DNA from: Cyanophora paradoxa
Taxonomy: Eukaryota > Glaucocystophyceae > Cyanophorales > Cyanophoraceae
Direction of reading: 5' to 3'
NCBI GenBank assembly: GCA_004431415.1
Contig: QPMI01000071.1
Span: forward strand, 248,001 to 312,000
Length of the DNA stretch: 64,000 nt
In this document: piece by piece, positions 1-12,300 of the stretch
Position numbering within the stretch: position 1 is the stretch's first letter
Layout: the number at the start of each line of letters is the position of its first letter
Translations under genes and position numbers: made by a program
The notes under the pieces: model-generated
Told to the model about the DNA's origin: nothing
What the model saw: only the letters and a program-made list of their open reading frames with translations
Databases searched by the model: none

Positions 1-3000
1 CCGCTGGGTCGACAGGACAAGGGGCGACGAGAGCGACGAGTTAACGTGCGCCGTCGACACGAGGGCGCTGTAAGGGAAAGCTCTCCCTGGAGGCAGCCCG
101 TCGTCCACGAAGGTCACTCCGGCACAGGAGTCAGATGCTGACGACGGGCACGGAGCGAGGATCCGTGATCCGTTCGTCGAGATCGTTCGGAGCGCCGTGC
201 CGTTCCGGAAGACCATGACACGCGCGATGAACGACGAAAGACTGATATTTCCGTCAGTAGGGAACACGATATTGAAGGACAGCCGCGTGGCGGTGTGCGG
301 AGGCTCCACCACCACCTGCCACTGTGTAGGAGCGTCGGGTGCCGGGTGCGTGACGGCGAGTGCGACGGACGTATTTGACGGCGACCAAACCGTCGTGAAG
401 ATCGCAGTGTAACTCGCGCTGGATCCCGGAATCCGGCCCGAGTCGAGGAACCACGTCATGTTTTGAGCGAGAAACACAGTCATTGCACCGCCAGCGCCGG
501 AGCGAGTCAGATTGGTTCCTGTCACAACTGAAGCGCTCCCGTCGATCGGGTACCTCACAGATATGTTCACTTGCGATGGAGTAATCCAGTCAATGGACAG
601 AACGGGCGCCTGCGGAATAGATGCTGTGGCAAGGAAGATGGCTGAGAGGGACCCGCGGGAGAGGGCGCTGTCCGTGCTTTCCAACACCGTTCCTGCAATG
701 CCGACTCCAAAGAACCGCGCCGTGTACGCGTATTGCCGCCCTGGCACCACGCTCCCGTCAACGTATTCGGCCAGCGCCCCGCCAGTGTAGTTGAACAGCG
801 AAATTCCGTCGCGGTACATGTAGGTCTGTGTGAATTGAGCCGTTGAAGATCCACTGGCTGGCGCGATGCTGATTGTGATGTCTGTTGCACGAGACTTCAC
901 CAGCGCCAGCGTCGGTGCGCGTGGGGCCGTGAGCGCCTGCTGAGGATCGCTGAGCGCTGATCGCTGCCATTGGCCCTGGGTTGTATAGTCTGCAGTGTAA
1001 AAGTAAAGCGTCTCCGATATGCGACCCACATCGATGACAGTTGTCGTAGACGCTGCCACGGTCGCGAACGGCGTGGCAGATCCGTTGCGATAGATGCTCA
1101 CGTTGCCAACGACGACGCCCGCTGTCACGGGCACTTGCACTCGAAGGGAGACGGTGTCGTTGCTCACGTCGGCCAGGCTGAGAGTCGGCTTAGGCGCGAG
1201 CTGCGTTGCGTTCATTGCTGCCACCGAGAACTCTGACGGACCCGCCGGCGACAGCAGCCGAGCTTGGCACTGGTAAGCCGTCCCCGGAAGCAGCGAAGCA
1301 AGGTCAATGACGAGCTCGCCACGGGGCCGGCGGACTGTTCCCACGGAGCCGTTGCAAACGATCTCTGTCCCGTTCGTTAGAGCCGCGCTTGCTGCGTCGC
1401 TTATCGTCACAGTCGCCTGCAGAGCCGTCGCGTTGAGTGGCGCCAGCGAGAGAGCCGACTTTGCAGGAGGCAGCGTCACAGTGTAGGCCGCCGACCAGGC
1501 CGAGGACCCCACGGACGAGTTCAAGCGTCCATGGCAAGCGTAGGCGGTGGCTGAAAGCAAGCCGGTCGCAATCGCTTGCGGGGAGGCGCGGGCCACTGTA
1601 TACGCCGTGCCATTGCAGACGATGGTAGACGTGATCCACAGCCCCGCGGTCGCGCTGTCCGTTGCTGAGACGGATATTTGGAGGCTCGTGGAGTTCAGTA
1701 CAACGAGTGCGAGAACAGGTGGCGACGGGAGCGTCGTCACGTTGAGGCTGCCGGGCTCGCTGGTGGTACCGCCTCTCCCGTCGAGGACACAGCTGTAGGT
1801 GTATGTTGTCGCATACACGACTTGTGCATCTACGAGATACCCTCCAGCTATGGCCGAGTATGCGCCTGCATCCCGCTTGCAGCGAGTGGCAACGACCAGC
1901 GAGGCGAACTGAGCCAGAGGCGACGCCTGTATCGTGACAGAGGGCTGCGTAGACGTGTTGATAAGCACGAGCGTCGGCGTAAGAAGCGCTGTCCACAGGT
2001 CCAGGCTGTCCGACGGATCGGAGACAGCTCGCACTCGGGTCTCATTTGTCGTCAGTACGGCGTGGAAGCTGTACAAGGTTCCGGGCTGGAGGCCAGTGCT
2101 CGTCCAGTTCAGCACGTTCTTCTGGAGCGTGGCTACGAGCGTCCCGTTGCGGTACACTTCCGTCCCATTGTAGAGCGCCGCGCTACCGTCGCTGGGCAGG
2201 CTGATCTTGACGCTGACAGAGGTGGCAGTCGAGGCGGCAACGCCCTGCGTGATCAGCGGCTTTGAGGGAGCCGCGGTCGCCACGAGACTCGAGGAAAGTC
2301 TTCCTTGTGTCATGGAGTTGCTTGTAGCAAAAAGCACCGTCCCTGGAATGCCTACGCCCAAGAAACGCACTGTGTACGTGTACTGCCGCCCCGGCACCAC
2401 GCTGGTATCCATGAACTCGGTCAGCGCGCCGCCAGTGAAGTTAAACGTCACAACTCCATCTCTGTACACAAGCGTTTGTGCGATCGGAGCCGTAGGCGAG
2501 GTACTGGCCCGTGTGATGCTGATTTGAATCCCTGTTGAACGATCAAACATCAGCGCCAGCGTCGGTTCGCGATGGGCTGCAATCGCGTGCTGAGCGTCGC
2601 TAAGCGCTGATTGCTGGCCTTGAGTCGCGTAATCTGCCGTGTAGATGTACAGCGTTTCAGGATCGCATACGTCAGTGATGAGAAGAGATCCGCTCGCAGG
2701 TATTGAAAATGTTGTACGGATAGATCCGTTCCGATACAAGTTTACGGTTCCAACGACGACGCCCGCCGTATTCGGCACTCGCACATACAGGTATACGCTA
2801 TATGTTTGGCCGTTGTGCCGCGAGTCGTCTAGCGTGACCGTCGGCTTCGGTGCGAGCTGCGTTGCGTTCGTCGCCCCCGCTGAGAGCTCTGATTGTCCCG
2901 CTGTTGACAGCAGCCTCGCTTGGCACTGGTAGACCGTCCCCGGAAGCAGGCCGGTTGCAATCGCCTGCGGGGAGGCGCGGGTTGCAGTGTACGTTGTGCC

Positions 3001-3395
3001 GTTGCAGAGAATGGTAGCCGTGGTCCACAGTCCAGCGGTCGCGCTGTCCGCGGCCAAGACAGATATTTGAAAGCTCGTGGAGTTGAGAGCGATGAGAGAA
3101 AGAACAGGCGCCGACGGGAGTGTCGTGACGTTGAGGCTGCCTGGCTCGCTGGTAGTGCCGCCTTCACCGTCAAGGACGCAGCTGTACGTGTACGTTGTCG
3201 CGTACGCCACGCTTGCGTCGAGTACTTGGAGGCCGGCGAGCGCCGAGTACGTTCCATTCCAGGGCCCAGGACTACGACTGCAGTGGACCGCCGTGACGTA
3301 GACAGCACTTTCGTCGGTCGGCAGGATCACGTTGAAGCCAACCGAGGGGGCGCTTGTGGTGAAGTCCAGGATGAGCTTTGGGGCTCGAGGAGCCG
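1..3395 (-). CDS. FN3 block 4 (exon open at the window edge)
   Basis: Begins after a TTCCAG acceptor at 3,395 with AAPRAPKLILDFTT and stays open to position 1, about 1,130 residues and ten or more FN3-like repeats. Typical strands are TTYTYSCVLDGEGGTTSEPG, GELVIDLASLLPGTAYQCQA, SLYRNGSIRTT-like and GRQYAYTARFFGVGIAGTV. Segments such as GELVIDLASLLPGTAYQC recur almost unchanged in the plus-strand FN3 exon near 61,700, so the two runs are direct paralogues. Several repeats within the exon are also close to each other (the motif TTSEPGSLNVTTLPS occurs twice), showing internal expansion. Confidence 0.88.
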
Positions 3396-6300
3396 CTGGA
3401 AGTAAAGTTAGTCAAAGAGGCAATTCCAATATCGGAGGCAAGTGTTGAAAGTATAATTAATGCACATGCAGGGATCGTGAATGCGGGTGTCTGAACACCG
3501 TCCCCGCCTACCGGATCCAAACGCAGCCTGTACAAACCGGTGTTGGTGCTGGAAGGGATTGTAACGGTGAACTCTCCTCCCGCCCGCGCCAGCGTCACCG
3601 AGGCTAAGAGTACGTGCTGCAGCAACTAAAAGATCATTACAAGATGCGAATGAATAAAAGAGGCACGAGGCACCTCGTACGGCAAATTGCTTGTGTTTGT
3701 GGCAACAAGAACCACAGAGGCGGGACCGAACGTCCGGCTTGCCGAAGACCACGCAACGCTCATCTGTCAAGGAAAAGTTAAGCGAGCTAAGCAGCTCTCA
3801 TTTTACAAGATGCTGAAATGCACGTGCATTTGAGCCTTTTTGCACAGTTTGGCCAGCGAACGGGGTCGACCAGGTCACGTTGGCACCAGGCACAGTGACT
3901 GATATACAAAATTAGAAAATCTAGAGAGCATCGTTAGACTTCTCGATCCAAGCTGCACCTGTCACTTCCGTAAGAGCATCGGAGAAGCCGTCACCTTCAG
4001 TGCCTCCGGCAGCAAAGCTAAAGAAAGCACATTGATTGGAGCCAGCGAGAAGCAAGGCATCTTAGGACAACGCACAGCTTGCAGAGAGGCGTGCCAGACA
4101 CGGTGGTGTCGTAGGAACCCAGCGCCGGGAAATTTAAATCGTAAGAATCAGTGTTATACGGGTTCCTGTACAAGAACTCCACTGCTCCGTCTGCAGCGTG
4201 TATTAGTAAGAAGCAAAAACATGATCACTGCTAGTAAGAAGCAAGAATATGATCACCAACAGGGTTGACCAGTATCAAACCTGCTGTGCCAGATGGCTCT
4301 AATCTCTCTGCAAGATGATGTTGTAAGTAGCTATAGGAGATGAAGATCTAGAAGAAGAAAAAGATGCACACCGGCAGCCATCAAAAGGAGCCCACGGCAT
4401 GGTTCCGCCAGCTTGATCCAGTTGCTAAATTCGAGATGATGATCAAGATCGGTCAAGTAGGTCCAACGCTTCCCCGGCCCAGCCGCCAGATCCACAGAGC
4501 TGCGTCATGGCTGAATTGTAATCGCGCTCATGTGTTTCAGGAAAGCTCACTACACATCAGCCTTGTAGACTTCGTTCGGACAAGAAGGCTGCCCGCAGTA
4601 CCAGGACAGCCGAAGAAAAAGGACAAAGTTGGCGAGAAAGCCGGCGTGGGTGTGCACACACTGATGTTGGCGCTCACTCTGGCGCAAAGGGGTGTGAATA
4701 AATCTTGCACGACAGTGCCTTTCACAATAGCCAGGGAACTAACCTTGCTCTTGCAAGGTTGTGGAGGAGGAAAAGGGCGCTCGCGTCGACCCCCGCAGTG
4801 CTTGCACGGCCGAGCAGCGTCGAACTTCGCTTTCGGCAGAACGAAATTGAAGAAGCGTTCTTATTTGCCGCACAGTACGAGTCTGTATGGGAAAATCATA
4901 TTATTTTGCAGGTTCCGAAAGCAACGCTGAAGATCAGAGCATTGTGTGCAGGCAAACGTTGCACGCACATAGAGGCAAAGGGTCAGAGCCCCCTGACTTG
5001 CAGTACTCCGATTTGCTGCGATCGAGCAGCGTATCATGATCATCATGCAAATCGAGAAAGGTACGATTACGCAGGGTTACCGCGGAAAATCAACATGCGT
5101 GAGCCCGTTTTCATTGACCCAGGTGGCCCACGTTTGAGACCCTTTATTCTGCGGGAAATACGCGATGTAGTACGTGCCTGCACGTGTGCGCTATGACCGG
5201 GACTGGATGAAAATAATCATAGAGCACGAGGACGCCTTCGTACCAGACAAGAGAACTTTGGTATTAGTGGAAATGCGGAGACCATTATCGACCGAATACG
5301 CGGAATTACCCCAAGAGTAGCTGTACATCCAATCTTTTTTCTGTGAGGCATCTATAATGAGCATTACCAAAATGCACTGGCTTAAGCACTTGTGTCCGAG
5401 CTGTACTGCGGGCGCACAGCAACAATGTTGGATGTCGGGTCTGCGGGGCATCCCTGGGAAGCGCGCTCGTGAGAGTGAAACTCAAAGGAGCCGAAGGAGG
5501 AAGGGGCCCGCACATCCGTTACGACCATTGCCTCCGACATCCAGACACACCAGTGGCCTGCCTCGCGCGATCGACTCGTTATGATCCTCGAAGAGATTTG
5601 GGCAACTGGTCCGCACCAGAGTGAGCGCTACCGCCGTACAGGTCCCCGCTGCTGCCCCGTTCGAAAGGAGAGACACACTCGGCCCGGCGGGGTAAGAAGC
5701 GATTTCCGTTGTTGTCCAGACGTACTTCCCCGCTGTTCAGAGAAAAGGGCAGCTCAAAGCGCATGACGTGATCAGAGATTTGGGGCAATTGAATTTGCAG
5801 GTAGTCGGTCCAGATGCCAGCCTTCTGGACCAGCCATTGCAGATTCTGCGCGCCGCGGTGACGGTCATTGCAATTACCGAAGGTCGCAGGCCCGCCGCGG
5901 CACCTGAACGCTGCGGGCTCGAGCGACGACGAGGTCCTGCGAGCACGTTCCCAGCGGGACAAACTCGCAGGTGCCGTCATCGGTCCAGTGGTCGGGCGCG
6001 TAATCGTGATATGGGCACGCGACGGTGTCAAAGACGTCGAGGCGGAAGGCGCCCGTCGCATTTCCGAAGCCGCCCCGTCGGTACGACGTGAGGCCGGGCC
6101 CCGCAACGTTCCCATATTCAACGTTGCCCTGGACGAGGATGTAGTACGTGCCGGGCCGGATCGACGCCCCTGCAGCGATCGGAGTGCGTTGGGGCCCAAA
6201 CTTGGGGGGGCGGGAGAGACCGCAAAAATTCGATCATGGGGAGTGTGGATGTACCGTGTCGCTCTACAATGGGATTGGGTAATGGCCACACGTCCTCTGT

Positions 6301-9300
6301 GCGGAACCACCCGTACAGGCGCCGCTCGTACGACGGCATCGTTGGGTTCCCGACGTAGATCGCGAGCGACGGGTAGGTCAATTCTAAGTTGCGCAGCGTG
6401 ATCTCGAACCCGTTGCTGCGCGCGCTCGTCACGTGCCGAGCGGGCGTCGAAGGCAAACCGCGCGCACTAGTCCTGTTCGAGACGGAGGCGGGCGAGGAAG
6501 ACGCCAGAGGCCTTGGCGGGCTCGGAGGCGACGTCAAAGTACGCGTCGCCCCACTGCAGCAGCTGCCGGTGCAGCGCGCTGGGCAGCCCGGCGGTCGTGC
6601 TTGGAGTGAACGAGCACATGCCGATCTCGACCCCCGAGAAGAGGGAGGCGTCGTACGCGGCGGGCCCAACCGCGCTGGTCGCACCTGCACGTTAACAATG
6701 GTCAGGAAAGTCCAGCGTTACCATGTACGACACAAGCTCGAGCACCAGGCAAAAGAACTTTGGAGACGCTGAGGAGACGGTTCGGGCTGCCATTCAGGAT
6801 CGAGGCCCGCATCGCGGCGACCGAGCCGCTCACCATCGTGTCCTCGATAACCTGCCGGCATCGGGCCGTCAAATGGACCGTATCGACCTGCTCGGCTCGC
6901 GGGCGCACGGATAGCGGCGATTCAGGGAGGGCCTGGAGGTAGAGGGCAGCGACGCCGGCAGTGACGCCGGCGGCGTAGGATGTGCCGTGGAAGATGCCGG
7001 TGGTGGCGTTGAAACCAGGTCGGCCGTTCGCGCCCGTCACCGCCTTCGGTCTCATCGCCGATCGCACATTCTGCCCGGGCGCGAACAGCGTGACGCAGCT
7101 GCGCAAGCCCGAGTCAAGACTGGCGCCCGAGCTTTTGGCGGGGTCCTGTGATCGACCCGGACCTGCCATAATTCGAGAAGCCGGCGCGGTAGTCGTCCTG
7201 GTCGCTGGCGCCGACGTTGATCGCCCCTGGCGTGTTGCCTGCGGTGCAAGAGTGAGGCCAATGCTGGCCCCGCCCGCGCCGAGGGACGGCTCGCATGCAC
7301 GCCTGGCATGTTGCTGCACGCGTCGGCGTAGTCGTTGCCTGCCGCCTGCGCAGCGCCGTCGGCTTCGGCGGCGGCGTGAAGCAGTGCGCAGGGCCCGCAC
7401 CGTGATCACGACCGATTCGGCCTCGCGCAAGCGTGCGACGACGTCTTTGTACAGTGCAACGACCTCCGCTTTCGGCAGAGAGGAGTCTGCATTGCTCCAG
7501 GTCGACGAGATGGCGAGAAGCGTCACGGACGGCCGGCCGCGATTCTGGACGGAGGCGAGGACGTGCTCCAGCCCTGGGCACGAGCGGGCATGGCGGTCAG
7601 AGCGTGACAGGAGCACCGGAAATAAGGCGCTAGAGGGAATGGGGGCAGTGAGCTCACCAGCCAGCACATCCTCATGTCTTGCTCTTGCGGAGCAGTTGCC
7701 GGCGGCCCCGCCGGAGCGCGCAACCTTCACGGAGAGGACGGTGGCCCCCGGGGCGACGCCGAGCGTGCGACCGGCGGCAGCGGCGGCGGTGGCCGTCCCG
7801 TGCGACTCGGGCGAGCAGTCGCTCCCCAGGAGCTCGCTGCCAGGCGCGAACAGCGCCGAGTCTATGTCGTGGAGGGGGACCTGCGGCGCCATCGCTTCCG
7901 CTGCCAAGCGGAGAGAGCACGGGGTGGCATGGGGCGCACGACGCGGCCCTGGAGCTCGGGGTGCGTGGCGAGCACGCCCGTGTCGACGACGTAGATGTCG
8001 ACGCCCGAACCGTCCACTGTCCCCCGGTCGAAGCGGCCGTCCAGCGGGCCCGACGCCTGGTCGAGCCTGCGCGCGCCGCCGGGGCTTAAGAGCAGCTGTG
8101 GCCTCTGTAGCCACGTGCGGGTGTGGGCGGCGTGCGCACCGGTCGAGGTGCCACGGCACGACGTTGCCCCAAGGTTGCGGGCCGTAGCCAAACACCGTAA
8201 AGTCCACCGCCTCCAAGCCGTTGACTGCTGGCGCTTCAGGCGGCGTGGTCACCGTGATGCTCGCGTTTGTGCTCTTCATGTTCTCCTGCCCAACGTAATA
8301 CGCAATGTACGTGTGCATCGTCCCTGGCAAGGCCGTGCTGTCCGTGCAGTCAGCGTTGCCAGCAGCGCCGCCCAGCCATGACGAGGTCACGGTGCAGCTG
8401 TACCCCCCGCTGACGCGCTCGAGCACGAGCTTGCTGATGTCGCTGTCTGCCGTCGACGGCACAATGCGAATAACGTTCGTCGACACGCCCATGGTTGAAG
8501 TGGTGGATGAGCTCAAGCTCAAGACGGGCGGATTTGGGGAAGTCCACGCCGAGTCTGAAAGGCTGATTTTCGAGTCCAGTCCCGCCCTTGAGTTGGGATT
8601 GCCCGCCGTCGTGTAGTCCGCCTTGTATAAGTATTGCGCGCCAGCCTCCAGGCCACTGTGAGTGTACTCGTAGGTCGTTTCCGTGGTCGGAGACGACTTG
8701 CTGATGTTGACAAGCGACGTGTACGAGCTCACAACTCCCGCAGTCACGGTCGCGTTGTAGATGCGGATCGCGACAGCGGCCGCCTGCTCGGGCACGGGCC
8801 TCGTCACCGTCACCTTCACGGACGTGGCGTCGATGCCCGAGGCCGTCACTGTCGGCGCCTCCGCAACAGCCGTCGTCACCGACACGGAGCCGTTGCCCGA
8901 CTGTGTGTAGGCCGTGAACAAGGCCGCCTGGTAGCTAAACGTCAGGCCTGGTGGGAGCCCCGCATCGGTGAAGACGTAGTTGATGCTGCTCAGATCCGCA
9001 ATCTTGCTCTCTTTAAATTCCCCATCGCGGTACAGGTCGATGCGGTTCACCTTGGGCGCGAGATCTTCTTGAGGGTCCGTGGAAGGGACCGCCGCAGGCG
9101 GGCTCGGGAAGGCGACTCGGATCTGAACGGAGGTGGCGGTGGGGGCATCCGTGTCCGGGTGAACGGAGAGCACGGGTGCTGCCGGTCTAAGCTGCATGAC
9201 TTGCAGAACGCTTGACATGAGCGATGCCGTGGCGCTCGTCGTGTAGTACGCAGTGAAGTTCGACGTGGTTCCGGGCTCCAGCGAGGTCCATGCCCGGCAC

Positions 9301-12300
9301 TGCACCGACACGGCAGGATATCGTGGCATCGAGTACGTCTCAGGCGCAGTTTCCAGCGAGGGCAGCCAGAGTCTTGTGAACTCCGTCGTCAAGATCTCGA
9401 CCTCGCTGCCGTCCGTCGGATAGGTGACGCAGACCCGTGCTGTTGTCGCCGTTATCTGCTGAACGGACAGCACTGGAATCGATGCAGTTACAAGGTCCGA
9501 CGTGACGGTGAGAGGGCCCGACTCGGGCCCGTTCTCCCACCTCTCGGACCCGCCGTAGAAGACCTTGCCCTCGTACTGCGCGACGTACACGTAGGCCGTT
9601 CCCGGTTGGATGGCTGCTGCAGTGTCCGCGCAGCTCCCGACTGCCGCGTTCTTATTGGTACCGCAGTCGACGTTGTCCGCGGTGCTGTTACGCGAGACAA
9701 AGGTGCGGGTGATGAGAGTCGTGTTGAGGGGGGGGCCGTTGTCGAAGCTTATCGTCACCGAGAACGCTCTCACGTTCTCCTCGGTCACCGAGATCCGCGG
9801 TGCCGGCGGGCCCGTCCGCGCCAGCTTGGAGTCGCTCTCCTTCGAGGGCACTGGAGTGAGGTACACGGCCTTGTAGTAGTAGTACGTCTGAGGGTTCCGG
9901 CCCACGTCGACGAATGTGCGAGTCTGGGGCGTCGCCCCGCTGTTGATCATCGGGAGCGTCGTCACCTCGGCCCAATCCGAGACGTTGTTCGGCGAGCGGA
10001 AGATGCGAACACCGCTCACGACCACCTCCGCAGCCAGCTCGGGCACCTCCATCATGATCCAGACGGCCGTCACGTTCACGCCGGTCGTGGTCAGCGTAGG
10101 CTTGGGCAAATCGTCCGTGGTTGCAGACTTGGAAGTGGAGTTAGCTGAGCTACCTGCTGGCGAAGTGGCCTCTGCGAAGCACGTGTACACAGTGCTCGGA
10201 CGCAGGTTGTCGAGGGTAGCCGTTTGCAATGGCTTCTGAAGGATGCGCGCTGCGTTCGTGTCGTTGCAGTACAGAATGAAGCCTGTTGCGAGATTTGCGC
10301 TCGCTGTGTCGTCCAGAATCTGAATGTCAACTCTTATCTCGTTTGAGCTCGTGACGAGAAGCACGACCGACGGCGCTCTTGGCGGCAGCGTCACGCTGAC
10401 CGAGCCCGACGCGCTCATGGTGCCGCCCATGCCGTCGAACACACACGTGAATGTGTACTGGCCCGCGTAGGCGACTTGTGGCGATCCCTCCACGATCTGC
10501 CGGCCCTGGATGGCGACGTACCCACCAGCGAGGTCTTCCCGCTTGCAGCGCGTCGCGGTCACGACTTTAGCCATGTAGTCCATTGGTAGGGGCACACTGA
10601 TCGTCACCGACGGGCTCGCAGACTTGTTGGCAACCACGGGCACCGGTGCGTTCACTGCCGTCCATGCGATATGCTTGTTGGATGGCTCCGATTCCACGCC
10701 GACCGGACCGGACATCACTGGCATCGTGAGCGTCGCGTAGAACTCGTACGCCATGCCCGGGCTCAGCCCGCCGTTGGTCCAGACGCGCGTCGCCAGTAGG
10801 GTCCCGTCCCACTGGATCGCTGCCGTGGCATTGCGGAAGAGGTTCGTGCTGTTTGCCAGGCTCGCATCCGAGGTGGTTTTGATGGTGATTTTAACGGTCG
10901 TACTTGTCGAGTCCGCGCCCGAGCCCGACAAGGTAGGTGCGTTTGCGGAGCTCACGACCCACAGGTAGTTCGAGTCCGCCGACTTGTTCCCATCACTGGA
11001 AACGTACATTGCGCGGTACGTGTAGTTCGTGCCAGCCAGAACGTCGCTGTCCTCGAAAAATCCTTCGAGCACGCCCGCCGACAGGATTGGCTTCGAGGCC
11101 TGCTCGCCACTCGCGGCCGCCGTCCAGGCCGGCGTACGGTACAGCTCCACGTGCGTTGCGCCGTCCAGGCTGCAGGAGGTGGCGAACGCACACGCCGGCT
11201 CGCTGATATTGAGCACGATTTTGGAGCGTGTAGCAGAGACCATTGCGAGGACGGGCGGTTCTGGCACGACAGCCGCAATGACTACCGCAACGGCGTCGGA
11301 GAGGGGGGAGAAGACGTTGGCCAGGCCTAGGGCTCGCCCCGTGCAGGAGAGCTCGTACGGGCCCGCCGCCCGCGCAACATTGATGACGAAAGCCACGCCG
11401 GCCGCGTTGGCATCATCCACAAACGCGCTCGCTGCGTACGGGCCGCCGAACCCGGTGCAGCTGACTTCGATTTTGTTGATGAAGCTGCCCGTGGGCCAGA
11501 ACACGGTGATCGACACGCTGGTCGAATTTAAAGCGGTGGCATTGAGAACCGGTTTGGGGACGGGCATGGGCGAAACGGTCGCTGGGCAATTGAAATAGAC
11601 ATCACCGCTCAACTGCAGCAGCGATCAGCGAATGCAGTCATGATTCATCATCACGACCAAGGCGGCCAACGCTCACCAGCGCGTGTCGCCCGTTGCCAGA
11701 CCCATCAAGGGCCGTTCGTGTCGCGCTTGAAAGGGTCGTCAGACAGTCGTTGAAAGGCAGGTGCAGGTGGACCGAGGAGCGTGTCGGCCCGACGTTGAAG
11801 TAGTGCTCCATGACCTGCCCGTCCGTCCGCGTGCCGCTCCAGAGGTGCAGTTCGGTCAGCACTATTCCGTGGAAAAACGGCCTTCCCTAGAAATCTCGCC
11901 AGCGTTAGCTAGACAGCGCTCGCGGCGTTCGCGATCAGCTGCAGGGTGGGCGATCGGAATGGACGCACCCACTCGTTCCCCTTTCCAATGAAGTTGGAGG
12001 TGCGAGCAACGCTCTTGATAGACTTGATGGTGGTCGTCGTGACGAGGAGGCCGTCCCAGTGCGCCTTCAGGGTGCTGATGCCCGCCGCGTTGGGAGGGCC
12101 GAACTGCAGCAAGATATACTGCCAGGACCCTCCGATCTGCGTGTTGACGCTCGCCAGTTAGGAACCTATTTCAAATTGCAAGCTTAAGAAATGAAAATGT
12201 ATGTGCAAGTGCAAACGTGCGAGTGCCGTCGCAACAGGGTCTCACCGTTATTCCATTAGTGCTACCAGTAAACACGTCCGCTTGGCCGACGCGGGTGGTC

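Noticed and set aside
4364-5196. 188- and 163-residue plus-strand frames
   Set aside because: The minus strand here carries exons with clear homologues at 60,400-61,000 on the plus strand; the plus frames have no such support.
6702-8140. Reading the 11,612-6,702 frame as one uninterrupted 1,636-residue protein
   Set aside because: Left of 8,140 the frame shows arginine-rich, non-protein-like stretches between S8 pieces; the conserved S8 motifs lie in three frames and are joined by GT-AG introns that match the plus-strand copies.
6982-8187. 401-residue plus-strand open frame
   Set aside because: Antisense of the internal S8 domain, whose motifs are unambiguous on the minus strand.
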